Shown here in pieces: positions 36,846 through 46,495 of a stretch of DNA of 64,000 nt. The translations under genes and the position numbers were made by a program. Under the pieces are notes generated by a model that saw only the letters and a list, made by a program, of their open reading frames with translations, did not search any database and had not been told where the DNA came from. Each line of letters starts with the position of its first letter. Position 1 is the first letter of the stretch. The stretch is from Limisphaerales bacterium (GTDB lineage Bacteria > Verrucomicrobiota > Verrucomicrobiia > Limisphaerales > UBA1100), in assembly GCA_014382585.1 (NCBI GenBank), contig JACNJL010000028.1, positions 111,019 through 175,018 on the forward strand. Reading direction: 5' to 3'.

Positions 36846-38825
36846 GTGAGCGAGGAGGCTTCAACAAACTCAGCGTTGGCGCGGCCATTGGCCGATTTGC
36901 CGGGCGTGGGCAGCGAGCGGGCGGCGCAGCTGGCGCGGCTCAAGTGCCTCACCGCGGGCGATCTGTTGCTGCATCCACCACGGCGTTATGAAGATCGCCG
37001 CGACATTCGGCCCATCCGAGATTTATCAACCGAAGAGATGTGCCTTGCTCGCGGGAAAATTATGGTACTCGGCACCAACCATTTGCGCGGCGGACGACGA
37101 ATGTTTGAGTTTGTGCTTGAGGATGAATCAGGCAGCGTGCGGTGCCGTTGGTGGAACTGCAATTATATGGACCGCCTCTTTCATCGCGGCGACGAGGTGC
37201 TGGTGTACGGCAAACTCACCGGCGGCAAACGCCCCGGATTGGATCATCCGGAAACAGAAATCATTGAAAGCGATGACGATCCCACCATACACGTGAACCG
37301 CATCGTGCCCGTGTACCCGCTCACCGAAGGCATGCCGCAACGCTGGCTGCGGCGTGTGATCTTCGGCTTGCTCGAAAAACACATCGACGAAATTCCAGAG
37401 CCAAACTACACCGCCGCCGGTTTGCCATCGCATCGCGAATCAATTCGCCAAATGCATTTCCCTGATGACCTCGACCAAGCCAAAGCCGCGCGCCGGCGCT
37501 TGGCGCTCGATGAATTTGTGGAACTTCAATCCATTATCCGCCGCCGCCGCGTGACGATGCAGACCAAGGCCACAGCACTCCCCTGTGCGGGCAATGGCAG
37601 TTTTGTAAACCCATTTTTGCAACAACTCGAATTCCAACTCACGGATGCACAACGGACCGTACAAATGGAAATCGAAAGCGACCTCAACGGCAAACATCCG
37701 ATGCGGCGGTTATTGCAGGGCGATGTCGGTTCAGGCAAAACCGTCGTGGCCGCATTGGCATTGTTGCGTGCGTTAGAGAGCAACTATAATGGACTGCTCA
37801 TGGCGCCGACGGAAATTCTCGCCGAACAACATCATCGCAATTTCACGCAATGGCTGGAGCCGCTGGGCATTCGCGTCCGGCTGCACACCGGCGCACGCAA
37901 AGATACCGCCGAGACTTTATTTGAAAGAAACACGCCGACCATTGTCGTTGGCACACACGCGCTGTTTCAAACGGGGTTCGCCCTCGAACGCGTGGGGCTC
38001 ATCGTCATCGATGAGCAGCACAAATTCGGCGTCACTCAACGCGATCGTCTCGTCAGAAAAGGCCACTACCCGCACCTGCTGGTGATGACTGCCACGCCCA
38101 TCCCGCGCACGCTCGGCCTCACGCTTTACGGCGATCTCGACAGCTCTGTGATTGATGAATTACCCGCCGGCCGAGGCGAAGTGCGTACCCACATTCGCAC
38201 GCCGGAACGTTGGCCGAAGATTTTAGTATTTTTAAAAACCGAACTCGCCGCCGGCCGACAGGCGTTTGTGATTTTCCCACGGGTGGATAATGAGGACGCC
38301 GCCGCCGGCATCAAAGCAGTCAACGCCGAAGCCCAAAAACTCGCCAAAGCATTTGTCCCGCACACCGTCGCCGTGTTGCACGGCCGCCTCAAGCCGGAGG
38401 AAAAGGAAACGGTGATGACCAGCTTTCGCAAAAACCAAACCCAAGTGCTGCTCGCCACCACAGTGGTGGAAGTAGGCGTAGACGTGCCCAACGCCACGCT
38501 GATGCTTATCGAAAACGCCGAACAATTCGGCCTCGCCCAGCTTCATCAATTGCGCGGACGCATCGGACGCGGCACGCACGACAGCCATTGCATCTTACTC
38601 ACAAGCGGCAAATCTGCCGAAGCCAACGAACGCCTTACTGTGTTGGCGGAAACCAACGACGGCTTCAAAGTTGCCGAGGCCGATCTCCAGCTCCGCGGCC
38701 CCGGCGAATTGGTTGGGAATGACCAAAGCGGACTGCCCGCGTTCAAATTTGGCGACCTGCGGCGCGACCTCGACCTCATCGAATTAGCGCGCCACATCGC
38801 GCTCCAGATCGAGGCTGGGCGGTAA
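36846..38825 (+). CDS. recG: ATP-dependent DNA helicase RecG
   Basis: 659 residues from a GTG, slightly shorter than E. coli RecG (693) in the N-terminus. RecG remodels stalled forks. The wedge/OB domain begins PLADLPGVGSERAAQLARL and includes SVRCRWWNCNYMDRLF. Helicase domain 1 has LLQGDVGSGKTVVAALAL (Walker A), APTEILAEQH, and DEQH in VIDEQHKFGVTQRD. Domain 2 has TTVVEVGVDVPNATLMLIENAE and QLRGRIGRGTHDSHCIL, and the C-terminal TRG-like block ends ELVGNDQSGLPAFKFGDL. It is followed by a DUF2270 gene 25 bases later. Confidence 0.97.
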   Translation: MSEEASTNSALARPLADLPGVGSERAAQLARLKCLTAGDLLLHPPRRYEDRRDIRPIRDLSTEEMCLARGKIMVLGTNHLRGGRRMFEFVLEDESGSVRCRWWNCNYMDRLFHRGDEVLVYGKLTGGKRPGLDHPETEIIESDDDPTIHVNRIVPVYPLTEGMPQRWLRRVIFGLLEKHIDEIPEPNYTAAGLPSHRESIRQMHFPDDLDQAKAARRRLALDEFVELQSIIRRRRVTMQTKATALPCAGNGSFVNPFLQQLEFQLTDAQRTVQMEIESDLNGKHPMRRLLQGDVGSGKTVVAALALLRALESNYNGLLMAPTEILAEQHHRNFTQWLEPLGIRVRLHTGARKDTAETLFERNTPTIVVGTHALFQTGFALERVGLIVIDEQHKFGVTQRDRLVRKGHYPHLLVMTATPIPRTLGLTLYGDLDSSVIDELPAGRGEVRTHIRTPERWPKILVFLKTELAAGRQAFVIFPRVDNEDAAAGIKAVNAEAQKLAKAFVPHTVAVLHGRLKPEEKETVMTSFRKNQTQVLLATTVVEVGVDVPNATLMLIENAEQFGLAQLHQLRGRIGRGTHDSHCILLTSGKSAEANERLTVLAETNDGFKVAEADLQLRGPGELVGNDQSGLPAFKFGDLRRDLDLIELARHIALQIEAGR

Positions 38826-38850
38826 TGCTTTATTGTGTTAGGCTTCGCCC

Positions 38851-39576
38851 ATGCCCGAGTTGGACGAGGACAATCAGTCTGTGAGTGACGCGTTCATTGA
38901 TAAACCCACTTTCAGCCAGGATTACATTACCGCGATGTCTCATTTTTATCGCGGCGAAGTCGGACGCATTATGGTTTGGCGACAACGGCTCGACACCACC
39001 ACCACCTGGGCTATCACCTCCACCTGCACCATTTTTACTGTGGCGTTTTCCTTCAAAGAAGTGCCGCACCTGATTTTCTTTTTCAACCTCGCCATTGTGA
39101 TGATGATGCTGTGGATCGAAGCGCGGCGCTATCGTTTTTACGACGCCTTCCGCGCACGCGTGCGAATGCTCGAGGCGCATTTCATCGTGCCCGTGCTGAT
39201 GCGGCAGGAACCCAAGCTCGAAGGCAACTGGCGCAAACTCGTGGCCGAAGATTTATTGGTGCCCGCATTCAAGGTCAGCATGTTTGAATCCATCGGGCGA
39301 CGCCTCAAGCGCAATTACGCGTTTATCACAATCATCATTCTCACGGCTTGGATCACAAAAATATTCATTCACCCGCCCCAGAGCATCGAAAAAATCACCA
39401 ACCTCGACTCGCTCTACAACGCACTGGCCATTGGCGGGCTGGCAAGTTGGTTTGTCGCATTGGTGATGATGGGCACGTTTCTGTCCGTCATCGGCATCAC
39501 GCTGTACATCGCCAAACATTCATCGGGCGAAATCACTGAGGTCGGCAAGAGCAGCCGCACCAATTGGATGAGCTAA
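38851..39576 (+). CDS. DUF2270 integral membrane protein
   Basis: 241 residues. Predicted transmembrane helices lie at about residues 52-85 (two, around ITSTCTIFTVAFSF and LIFFFNLAIVMMML) and, in the second half, about 153-173 (FITIIILTAWITKIFI) and about 195-225. The block WIEARRYRFYDAFRARVRML, followed by HFIVPVLM, is characteristic of the DUF2270 family of predicted membrane proteins. Role unknown. It lies between recG and hisC on the same strand, with short gaps. Confidence 0.82.
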   Translation: MPELDEDNQSVSDAFIDKPTFSQDYITAMSHFYRGEVGRIMVWRQRLDTTTTWAITSTCTIFTVAFSFKEVPHLIFFFNLAIVMMMLWIEARRYRFYDAFRARVRMLEAHFIVPVLMRQEPKLEGNWRKLVAEDLLVPAFKVSMFESIGRRLKRNYAFITIIILTAWITKIFIHPPQSIEKITNLDSLYNALAIGGLASWFVALVMMGTFLSVIGITLYIAKHSSGEITEVGKSSRTNWMS

Positions 39577-39589
39577 GAATCTGAATAGG

Positions 39590-40666
39590 ATGAAACTCAA
39601 TCCGCAGCTTCAACACTTGCCGGTATATCACGGCGGACGCCCTTTGGAAGAAGTCGCACGCGAACTGGGTTTGCCCGCGGCGGAACTCATCAAGCTCGCC
39701 TCCAACGAAAACCCACTCGGCCCTTCGGCCAAAGCTGTTGCCGCAATGCGCGAAGCCGCGGCACGGGTGAATTTGTATCCGGACGGCAATGCGTATTATC
39801 TGCGCGAAGCTGTGGCCGAAAAGCTGGGCATCACTCCGGCCAACCTGATTTTTGGCAATGGCTCCAATGAAATCATTGAATTTGTATCGCGCGCTTTGCT
39901 GGGGCCGAACACCAACATTGTGGTTTCGCAATATTGTTTCGCCATTTATCCGATCGCCGCACACCTCGCCGGCGCAGATTGCATCAGCGTTCCCGCGAGA
40001 GATTTCGGCCACGATCTCCCTGCAATGCGAGAGGCGATCACGCCGGAGACGCGCATCGTGTTCGTCGCAAACCCCAACAACCCCACCGGCACGCGTGCGC
40101 CAAACGAGGCGGTAATGGATTTGGTGAATGACACTCCTGATGACGTGTTGCTGGTGATGGACGAAGCGTATTTTGAATTCATCGATGACGCGCCTGATTT
40201 GTTGCCGTTGATTTCCGAAAAGCAAAACCTGATTCTGATGCGGACCTTTTCAAAAATCCACGGCCTTGCCGGTCTCCGAGTGGGCTACGGGATTGGTCAT
40301 CCGGACTTTATCGCCGCACTGGAAAAAATTCGGCAACCGTTCAATCTCAACGCCATCGCCCAGGCCGCCGCGCTGGCAGCGCTGGAGGATGCCGCACACG
40401 TCCACGCCACGCGCGAGAACAACACGGAAGGCTTAAAGTTTTTTGAAAATGCGTTTGCGGAAATGGACATCGAAACGGTGCCCTCGCACGCTAACTTTAT
40501 TTTGGTAAAAGTCGGTGATGGGAAGGCGATGTTTGAACAACTCCAGCAACGCGGCATCATCACGCGCGCGATGGGCGGTTATGGGTTATCGGAATGGATT
40601 CGCATTTCCATTGGCACGCCGCTGGAAAACGGCCGTTGCCTTGCCGCGCTGGCAGATTTGCGTTGA
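39590..40666 (+). CDS. hisC: Histidinol-phosphate aminotransferase
   Basis: 358 residues, a fold type I PLP enzyme. Landmarks: LASNENPLGPSAKAVAAM at the N-terminus, NLIFGNGSNEII, the PLP-stacking region YCFAIYPIAAH, FVANPNNPTGTRAPNEAV (Asn contacts), DEAYFEFID and the Schiff-base lysine in RTFSKIHGLAGLRVGYG. SEWIRISIGTPLEN near the end holds the carboxylate-binding Arg. It catalyses the transamination between imidazole acetol-phosphate and histidinol-phosphate. No other his gene is in the window. Confidence 0.94.
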   Translation: MKLNPQLQHLPVYHGGRPLEEVARELGLPAAELIKLASNENPLGPSAKAVAAMREAAARVNLYPDGNAYYLREAVAEKLGITPANLIFGNGSNEIIEFVSRALLGPNTNIVVSQYCFAIYPIAAHLAGADCISVPARDFGHDLPAMREAITPETRIVFVANPNNPTGTRAPNEAVMDLVNDTPDDVLLVMDEAYFEFIDDAPDLLPLISEKQNLILMRTFSKIHGLAGLRVGYGIGHPDFIAALEKIRQPFNLNAIAQAAALAALEDAAHVHATRENNTEGLKFFENAFAEMDIETVPSHANFILVKVGDGKAMFEQLQQRGIITRAMGGYGLSEWIRISIGTPLENGRCLAALADLR

Positions 40667-40711
40667 ACACGCCGCGCTTTCTCCGGATAGTCCGCAGCGA
40701 ATATTGGCAAA

Positions 40712-41989
40712 GTGAAACCCACCGATCTCAGAGGAATCCTGCAGTACATCCCCCGCTTCCGCGACAAGACGTTTGTCATCGCGGCCGATGGCGCGGTAGT
40801 GACGCACGTGAATTTCGCAAACCTTTTGCTGGATATCGCCGTGCTGCGCTCACTCAATATTCGTGTGGTGTTGGTGCACGGCGCGGCACAGCAAATTGCC
40901 ACACTTGCTGAGGAACGATCCGCCACGCCCAGCAATCTCGACGGCACAGGCATCACTGATGACGCCACGCTCAAGCTTGCCCTCACGGCAGCCAACGGCC
41001 TCACCCACGAAATTCTCGAAGGCTTTGCCACCAACGCCCTTCGCGCCGCCAATGCCAATGCGATCGTGGCCCATCCGCTCGGCATTCTTGAGGGCATCGA
41101 TCATCGCCACACCGGCAAAGTCGAGCGCGTGGACTCTGAGCTGTTGCAATCCCTCCTCGCTCAAGGCATCACGCCGGTCATCCCGCCTTTGGGATTTGAT
41201 GGCGAAGGCAACACGTTTCGATTGAACAGCGATGCCGTGGCGCTCGCGGTGGCAAAGGAATTAAAGGCCACCAAGTTGATTTTCATTTCCACCGAAGACG
41301 GTCTCAGCACCGATGGCCAAATCATTCGCCAGATGATCAGCCCCAAACTCGAAGCGTTGCTGGCCAATAACGCGGAAAGTATCCCTACGCCTCAACGCTC
41401 CAAAGCCGAACACGCCGCCGAGGCCTGCGCGGCGGGAGTTCCGCGCGTACATTTGATTAACGGATTGGTGACCGAAGGATTGCTGGCGGAGGTATTTTCC
41501 AATGAGGGCATTGGCACGTTGATTTATGCGAATGAATACCGCCAGATTCGCCCTGCGCAAAAAAGCGATGCCGGCAGCATCCTGCGGCTCACGCGTGAAG
41601 CGATGGAAGATCAACATTTGCTGGAACGCACGGAGGCAGCCATCGAGGAGGAACTGGGCACTTATTTCATTTATGAGATAGACGGCAATCCAGTGGCGTG
41701 CGTTTCCCTCCGTGAGTTTGCCGACGTAGGCGAGTTGGCGCATTTGTACGTAAGCCCGTCGCACGGCAACGTGGGCATCGGCCAAAAACTGGTGCAATTT
41801 GTGGAGGACACCGCGCGCGAACGCGGCCTGGGCTCACTGATTGCATTATCCACGCGGGCGTATAGTTATTTCCAATCCAAGGCCGGCTACCGCGAAGGGC
41901 TTTCGAGCGACTTACCCCAAGCGCGGGCAGCGGAATACAAAGCGCAGGGTCGCAATTCCAAAGTGCTCATCAAGACGCTCACCGACTGA
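40712..41989 (+). CDS. argA: Amino-acid N-acetyltransferase (classical NAGS)
   Basis: 425 residues from a GTG. An amino-acid-kinase-like domain (about 1-285; KTFVIAADGAVVT, RVVLVHGAAQQIATLAEE, PVIPPLGFDGEGNTFRLNSD) is fused to a C-terminal GNAT domain (about 290-425; IRPAQKSDAGSILRLTRE, LAHLYVSPSHGNVGIGQKLV with the acetyl-CoA loop). This is the ArgA architecture that makes N-acetylglutamate for arginine synthesis, with the kinase-like domain binding arginine as feedback inhibitor. Its stop overlaps the next ATG (TGATG). Confidence 0.95.
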   Translation: MKPTDLRGILQYIPRFRDKTFVIAADGAVVTHVNFANLLLDIAVLRSLNIRVVLVHGAAQQIATLAEERSATPSNLDGTGITDDATLKLALTAANGLTHEILEGFATNALRAANANAIVAHPLGILEGIDHRHTGKVERVDSELLQSLLAQGITPVIPPLGFDGEGNTFRLNSDAVALAVAKELKATKLIFISTEDGLSTDGQIIRQMISPKLEALLANNAESIPTPQRSKAEHAAEACAAGVPRVHLINGLVTEGLLAEVFSNEGIGTLIYANEYRQIRPAQKSDAGSILRLTREAMEDQHLLERTEAAIEEELGTYFIYEIDGNPVACVSLREFADVGELAHLYVSPSHGNVGIGQKLVQFVEDTARERGLGSLIALSTRAYSYFQSKAGYREGLSSDLPQARAAEYKAQGRNSKVLIKTLTD

Positions 41990-42405
41990 TGGCCAAACCG
42001 AAAAAATTGTCAGACGTGATTCTCACTGGCTTTGTGTGCCTGATGATTGGCTACGGCACGGGTACCGTACTCACCGAACGAAAAAAAATGGTGACCCTCG
42101 AGCACAGCCTCATGCTCAAATGGAGCGATGGGGTCTTCGATGACCCACCGCTGGGCGCGCACGTGTTTCTTGAGCCTCACATGAATGGCAAATCCGTGCG
42201 CCTTCGCGTGTATATCGGCCGGGATCAACCACAGTTTTATATGCCCGGACGCATCGGAGAATTGGACGTGACCGACACCGCCGAAGAAGCCGCCGCCAAA
42301 TGGAGCAAAATTCGCTGGGACACCGATGGCCTGCACATCGGCATAAACGGCAACCGCACGCGCCGCTTCATCCCGCGCGCACAGATTCTGCCCATCACCC
42401 AATGA
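41989..42405 (+). CDS. Small membrane-anchored protein of unknown function
   Basis: 138 residues. One N-terminal hydrophobic helix (VILTGFVCLMIGYGTGTVL) follows a short basic start (MAKPKKLSD), so the rest is probably periplasmic. That part is beta-rich with HVFLEPHMNGKSVRLRVYIG and RRFIPRAQILPI. No conserved motif was recognised. The gene overlaps both argA upstream (TGATG) and the YkuD gene downstream (ATGA), which suggests tight co-translation with envelope-linked functions. Confidence 0.7.
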   Translation: MAKPKKLSDVILTGFVCLMIGYGTGTVLTERKKMVTLEHSLMLKWSDGVFDDPPLGAHVFLEPHMNGKSVRLRVYIGRDQPQFYMPGRIGELDVTDTAEEAAAKWSKIRWDTDGLHIGINGNRTRRFIPRAQILPITQ

Positions 42406-42920
42406 ACCTCCCCGCGGCCTTCACTGACGCCTGCGCGCGGCTGAACATTCCCGTCACCGACCATTGTCTGCACGTCAACGTGGCTGAGCAAACGCTCACG
42501 CATTTCCACGGCGACACCTCAAAAATATCCACCGTCTCCACTTCCAAACGCGGCACGGGACAGGAAATGGATTCTTTCCAAACGCCTCTCGGCCTGCATT
42601 GTGTGTGCAAAAAAATTGGCGCGGACGAACCGGTCGGGACGATTTTTAAAGGCCGCCGCTCAATCGGCATCGACGGCAAGGGCAATCCCGAAGCACTTAT
42701 CACTGATCGCATTTTATGGCTCAGCGGGTTGGAACCAGATTACAACCAAGGCGGCACTGTGGACAGCCACGACCGATATATTTATATCCACGGCATCGGG
42801 GATGAATCTCGCCTTGGCAAACCCAATTCACAAGGCTGCATCCACTTGAGCGCAGCAGATTTACTGCCGCTCTTTGATATCGCTCCAGAAGGCACGCTGG
42901 TTTTTATCAGCAAAAACTAA
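42402..42920 (+). CDS. L,D-transpeptidase (YkuD domain)
   Basis: 172 residues from ATG 42402, overlapping the previous stop as ATGA. The catalytic signature is complete: YIHGIGDESRLGKPNSQGCIHLSAADL, with His and the SxGCxH Cys. The N-terminal half contains THFHGDTSKISTVSTSKRGTG. L,D-transpeptidases cross-link peptidoglycan stems or attach lipoproteins. No signal peptide is visible, unlike many periplasmic members, so its route outside is unclear and the start may be mis-set. Confidence 0.9.
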   Translation: MNLPAAFTDACARLNIPVTDHCLHVNVAEQTLTHFHGDTSKISTVSTSKRGTGQEMDSFQTPLGLHCVCKKIGADEPVGTIFKGRRSIGIDGKGNPEALITDRILWLSGLEPDYNQGGTVDSHDRYIYIHGIGDESRLGKPNSQGCIHLSAADLLPLFDIAPEGTLVFISKN

Positions 42921-42960
42921 CTTTTGCGCAGGGGCTTTCTACATTACACTCCCCTTCCCG

Positions 42961-44226
42961 ATGAACTTAACCGAACAAATGACCGCGCTTGCGGAAAATG
43001 CCAAAGCCGCCGCGCACCTAATGACGCGACTAAGCACGGCGGAAAAAAATACCTGTCTCCTTGCGATGGCCGACGCCATCGAAGCCAACAGCGACGCGAT
43101 CAAAGAATCTAACGCGAAGGACATGGACACCGGTCGGTCGATGAATTTATCGCAACCAATGTTAGACCGGCTACAGCTTGATGACACACGGATTAACGCG
43201 ATGGCAAACGGGCTGCGTGAAGTGACAGCATTACCGGATCCGGTAGGACGCGTCCTCGACGAACGCAACCAACCCAGCGGGTTGCGCCTTAAAAAAGTCG
43301 CCGTGCCTATTGGGGTGGTGGTGATGATTTATGAATCGCGACCGAATGTGACGGCCGATGCGGCTGGGCTTTGTTTCAAATCCAGCAACGTGACGATTTT
43401 ACGCGGCGGCAAAGAGGCGCTTCATTCCAATCAAATCATCGCTCGCCTCATGACCGAGGCTGGCCAAAGTGCTTGCGATGCGTTCCCCGAAAACGCCATC
43501 CAAGTAGTGCCTACCACCGAGCGTGCGGCAATTCCGGAACTGTTGTCACTCACGGAGCTGGTCGACCTTTGCATCCCGCGCGGCGGCGAGGGGCTCATTC
43601 GCGCGGTGGCTGAATGTTCAAAAGTGCCCGTCATCAAACATTACAAAGGCATTTGCAGCGTGTATTTGGATGCTGAAGCCGATACGGCAAAAGCCATCGC
43701 CATCACTCTTAATTCTAAAACCCATCGCACCGGCGTTTGCAACGCGATGGAGACGCTCCTCATCGATCGATCAATCGCAACCACTTTGCTGCCACAGGTG
43801 GCGGATGCACTGCGGCAAAAGGGCGTAGAATTACGTGTTGATGAACTCAGCGCGGACATTTTACGTGATCACATCACGGCCGCCACCGCTGCGGATTGGG
43901 ACACAGAATTTCTCGATCTAATTTGCGCCGTGCGCGTGGTGAATGGAGTTGAGGGAGCCATCACGCACATTAATTCACACGGCTCTGGGCACACCGATTC
44001 GATCGTGACGGAAAACCAATCCACCGCGCGCCGTTTTCAACAGGAAGTTGATTCATCCACTGTTTTCTGGAATGCCTCAACTCGCTTTTCTGACGGTGGC
44101 GAATTTGGGATGGGCGCGGAAATCGGCATTAGCACCGACAAGATCGGCGCCCGCGGGCCAATGGGCTTGGAGGAGTTGACCACCTACAAATGGATCGGTG
44201 AGGGCGACGGGCTTACACGTAATTAA
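42961..44226 (+). CDS. proA: Gamma-glutamyl phosphate reductase
   Basis: 421 residues from ATG 42961, preceded by about 40 non-coding bases; a longer frame exists but runs into YkuD. ProA reduces gamma-glutamyl phosphate to the semialdehyde, the second step of proline synthesis. Landmarks: PIGVVVMIYESRPNVTADAA, SNVTILRGGKEALHSN, VDLCIPRGGEGLIRAV and the catalytic Cys in KTHRTGVCNAMETLLID. Its TAA overlaps the ATG of the following gene, tying a possible ATP-grasp protein to proline metabolism. Confidence 0.96.
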   Translation: MNLTEQMTALAENAKAAAHLMTRLSTAEKNTCLLAMADAIEANSDAIKESNAKDMDTGRSMNLSQPMLDRLQLDDTRINAMANGLREVTALPDPVGRVLDERNQPSGLRLKKVAVPIGVVVMIYESRPNVTADAAGLCFKSSNVTILRGGKEALHSNQIIARLMTEAGQSACDAFPENAIQVVPTTERAAIPELLSLTELVDLCIPRGGEGLIRAVAECSKVPVIKHYKGICSVYLDAEADTAKAIAITLNSKTHRTGVCNAMETLLIDRSIATTLLPQVADALRQKGVELRVDELSADILRDHITAATAADWDTEFLDLICAVRVVNGVEGAITHINSHGSGHTDSIVTENQSTARRFQQEVDSSTVFWNASTRFSDGGEFGMGAEIGISTDKIGARGPMGLEELTTYKWIGEGDGLTRN

Positions 44227-45551
44227 TGGACGCCGCCACGAGAGCCAACCGCATTCGAGACGCCCTGCCCGCTGGTGGTTTGTTCGACGGGCATGAATGG
44301 CGAATTGCGACGAAACCCTTTCCGCTGGGAGCCAGGTTTGTTCGCGAACTGGAATCACTCGGGCGAGTGCTGCTTAAATTTTATCGCGCGGCAGATTTAC
44401 TTTACCGCCAAAGTTTGACGGGCAAGCAACCGGCGTGGGTGGCGGAGTGGCTAGACCAAGGCAAGCCACATTCACTGCTGGATTGGCAACGGCATGTCAG
44501 TTTTAAAACCGCTTTGCCCCGAGTCTTGCGCCCAGACATTTTGCTGACCGAAGAGGGTTGGCACATCACCGAACTAGACAGCGTCCCAGGCGGCATCGGC
44601 CTCACAGGATGGCTGAATGAATCGTACGGAAAAGACTCCGAAGTCATCGGTGAAACCCACGGGATGATCAACGGCTTTGCGGGGATGTTTGACGGTGATG
44701 GATCCGTAAAATTAATCGTGTCCGACGAATCCGCCACTTATCGGCCGGAGATGGAATGGTTGTGTCAACGGGCAGGCGAGCGCTTCACAGTGCATAACGC
44801 TGGGTTTGATCAATTTGCCAAGGGCGATTCAGTATATCGTTTTTTTGAATTGTTCGATCTGGATAATGTGCCAAATCACCAGGCGCTCTTTGAATTGGCC
44901 ACAACCAATCAGGTTCAACTCACTCCGCCCCCCAAGGCGTACTTGGAGGAAAAAATGGTTTTGGGATTACTTTGGAACCACAACCTGCGTGAATTTTGGC
45001 AACGCGAATTGGGCGGCAAATTTTTTATCCAGTTACGGAACGCCGTTCCCCAGACGTGGATAATGGACCCCGCGCCCCTGCCCCCTCACGCTGCAATGCC
45101 GGGACTGGACTTGACGAACTGGCAACAACTTTCTGCCTTATCCAAAAAGGATCGCCAGTTAGTTTTGAAACTTTCCGGCTATCACGAACGCGCGTGGGGG
45201 GCACGCAGCGTTCGACTGGGGCACGATCTTTCGCAACCCGAATGGGCCACTGCCGTGACAGAGGCTATCACCGACTTCGAACAATCGCCCTGGGTTTTAC
45301 AACGATTCAAAAAACCCCGGAGCGTCCAGCATGAGTGGTTTGATTTTGAATCAGGTGAAGTGAAAACGATGCACGGCCGTGTTCGATTGTGCCCGTATTA
45401 TTTTGTGCACGGCGAGGAAACCGTAACCTTGAGTGGGGTGCTGGCAACGGTTTGTCCGGCGGATAAAAAAATTATCCATGGGATGCGCGATGCAATTCTT
45501 GCGCCATGCGGAGTTGGCGAGGTCAACGAAGATTCGCCGGGAAATCTGTAG
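44226..45551 (+). CDS. Possible circularly permuted ATP-grasp enzyme, unknown substrate
   Basis: 441 residues, no signal or membrane segment. Several blocks have the look of a permuted ATP-grasp protein (glutathionylspermidine-synthase-like): ITELDSVPGGIGLTGWLNES, EKMVLGLLWNHNLREFWQ, VPQTWIMDP, VLKLSGYHERAWGARSVRLG as a Lys plus Gly-loop candidate, and SPWVLQRFKKPRSV. This assignment is pattern-based and may be wrong. The ATG overlaps the proA stop. The 3' end overlaps the convergent gene by 29 bases. Substrate and pathway unknown; ATP-grasp enzymes usually ligate a carboxylate to an amine. Confidence 0.5.
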   Translation: MDAATRANRIRDALPAGGLFDGHEWRIATKPFPLGARFVRELESLGRVLLKFYRAADLLYRQSLTGKQPAWVAEWLDQGKPHSLLDWQRHVSFKTALPRVLRPDILLTEEGWHITELDSVPGGIGLTGWLNESYGKDSEVIGETHGMINGFAGMFDGDGSVKLIVSDESATYRPEMEWLCQRAGERFTVHNAGFDQFAKGDSVYRFFELFDLDNVPNHQALFELATTNQVQLTPPPKAYLEEKMVLGLLWNHNLREFWQRELGGKFFIQLRNAVPQTWIMDPAPLPPHAAMPGLDLTNWQQLSALSKKDRQLVLKLSGYHERAWGARSVRLGHDLSQPEWATAVTEAITDFEQSPWVLQRFKKPRSVQHEWFDFESGEVKTMHGRVRLCPYYFVHGEETVTLSGVLATVCPADKKIIHGMRDAILAPCGVGEVNEDSPGNL

Positions 45552-46404
45552 GCACGGTGTAATTCAGCTGGCCATGAATGATTTCTCGTTGAGTGGAAAT
45601 CTGCGACGGCTCCACCACCAATTTTTGAACCACTTCATTGAAGGCCGGCAATGCGTATGAGGGGGGCGCAGCCCGAAAACTGGCGTCCGGCCGTGAGGGT
45701 ATGGGCTTTAGTCCTCCAGGTTTCTTGGTCGGTAGACTGGGGCGAGAACTGTCGCCCGGGCGCTGCTTGGAACCAAATGAACCTTTTGGTGGAAAACGGC
45801 TGCCCCGATCAGGGCTAGGGTTGGAAGCAAACTTGGGTTTTTCAATTTTCAGATCATAAGTATTTTCACCCACCTTGACGACCACTTTGCTGTCGGCTAC
45901 ATCAACGCTGACCACTTCCACGCCATCTTTACTTTCTTCCGGACCGAGGAAGACACTCACCGTTTTACTGCCACCAGCCTTACTCATACGGAGAACGGCT
46001 TTGGGGGGATTATACAGAGTTGAAATCCCCATAAGTTTTGGAGCCCCAACGGGAACGAAATCCTCAATTTCAGCAGGCTTGTCAACTTTGGGTGGCGGAT
46101 TGAGTCGAAATGGATCTTTGCTGACAATCACACCAAATTCTTTCAGTGCTTTGATCTTTGCCTCTAGGCGAGCTTTCGCAAGTGCTTCATCATCCTTGGG
46201 TTGTTCAGGCACAACCTCCACCGGTTTCAATTCCGGCCCGACTACTTCGGGCACGGTATTTGTCACAGTCGCTGTTACATTGGTGCCCGCAGCCGGTGCG
46301 TTGATTACCGAGTCCCCGCGCACTGGTGGAGTTTCTTGCGCGCGCGCGGCGACCGCCGCCCAAACGGACACCGAAAGAATTAACAGAAATTGCCGCCCAC
46401 TCAT
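45523..46404 (-). CDS. Exported Pro-rich protein, possible pilus/secretion accessory (GspC/PilP-like) domain
   Basis: 293 residues from ATG 46404 with a clear signal peptide (FLLILSVSVWAAVAARAQE). An ATG at 46503 overlapping the ilvC end would add 33 residues. A Pro/Thr-rich region is followed by a compact block (PKLMGISTLYNPPKAVLRM, KTVSVFLGPEESKDGVEVVS, KVVVKVGENTYDLKIEK) that resembles the small domain of GspC/PilP-type accessory proteins. A basic Pro/Ser-rich tail follows. The resemblance is weak and no type II secretion gene is near. It lies 90 bases downstream of ilvC on the same strand and converges on the ATP-grasp-like gene. Confidence 0.65.
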   Translation of the reverse strand: MSGRQFLLILSVSVWAAVAARAQETPPVRGDSVINAPAAGTNVTATVTNTVPEVVGPELKPVEVVPEQPKDDEALAKARLEAKIKALKEFGVIVSKDPFRLNPPPKVDKPAEIEDFVPVGAPKLMGISTLYNPPKAVLRMSKAGGSKTVSVFLGPEESKDGVEVVSVDVADSKVVVKVGENTYDLKIEKPKFASNPSPDRGSRFPPKGSFGSKQRPGDSSRPSLPTKKPGGLKPIPSRPDASFRAAPPSYALPAFNEVVQKLVVEPSQISTQREIIHGQLNYTVPTDFPANLR

Positions 46405-46495
46405 GTGAGTCAACCTATCGGACAATCGTTGAAATTGCGAGCGTTTTTTATCCCCATACATCTGCGCCATCATAGACGCCGTGCGAGGGAAAGCG

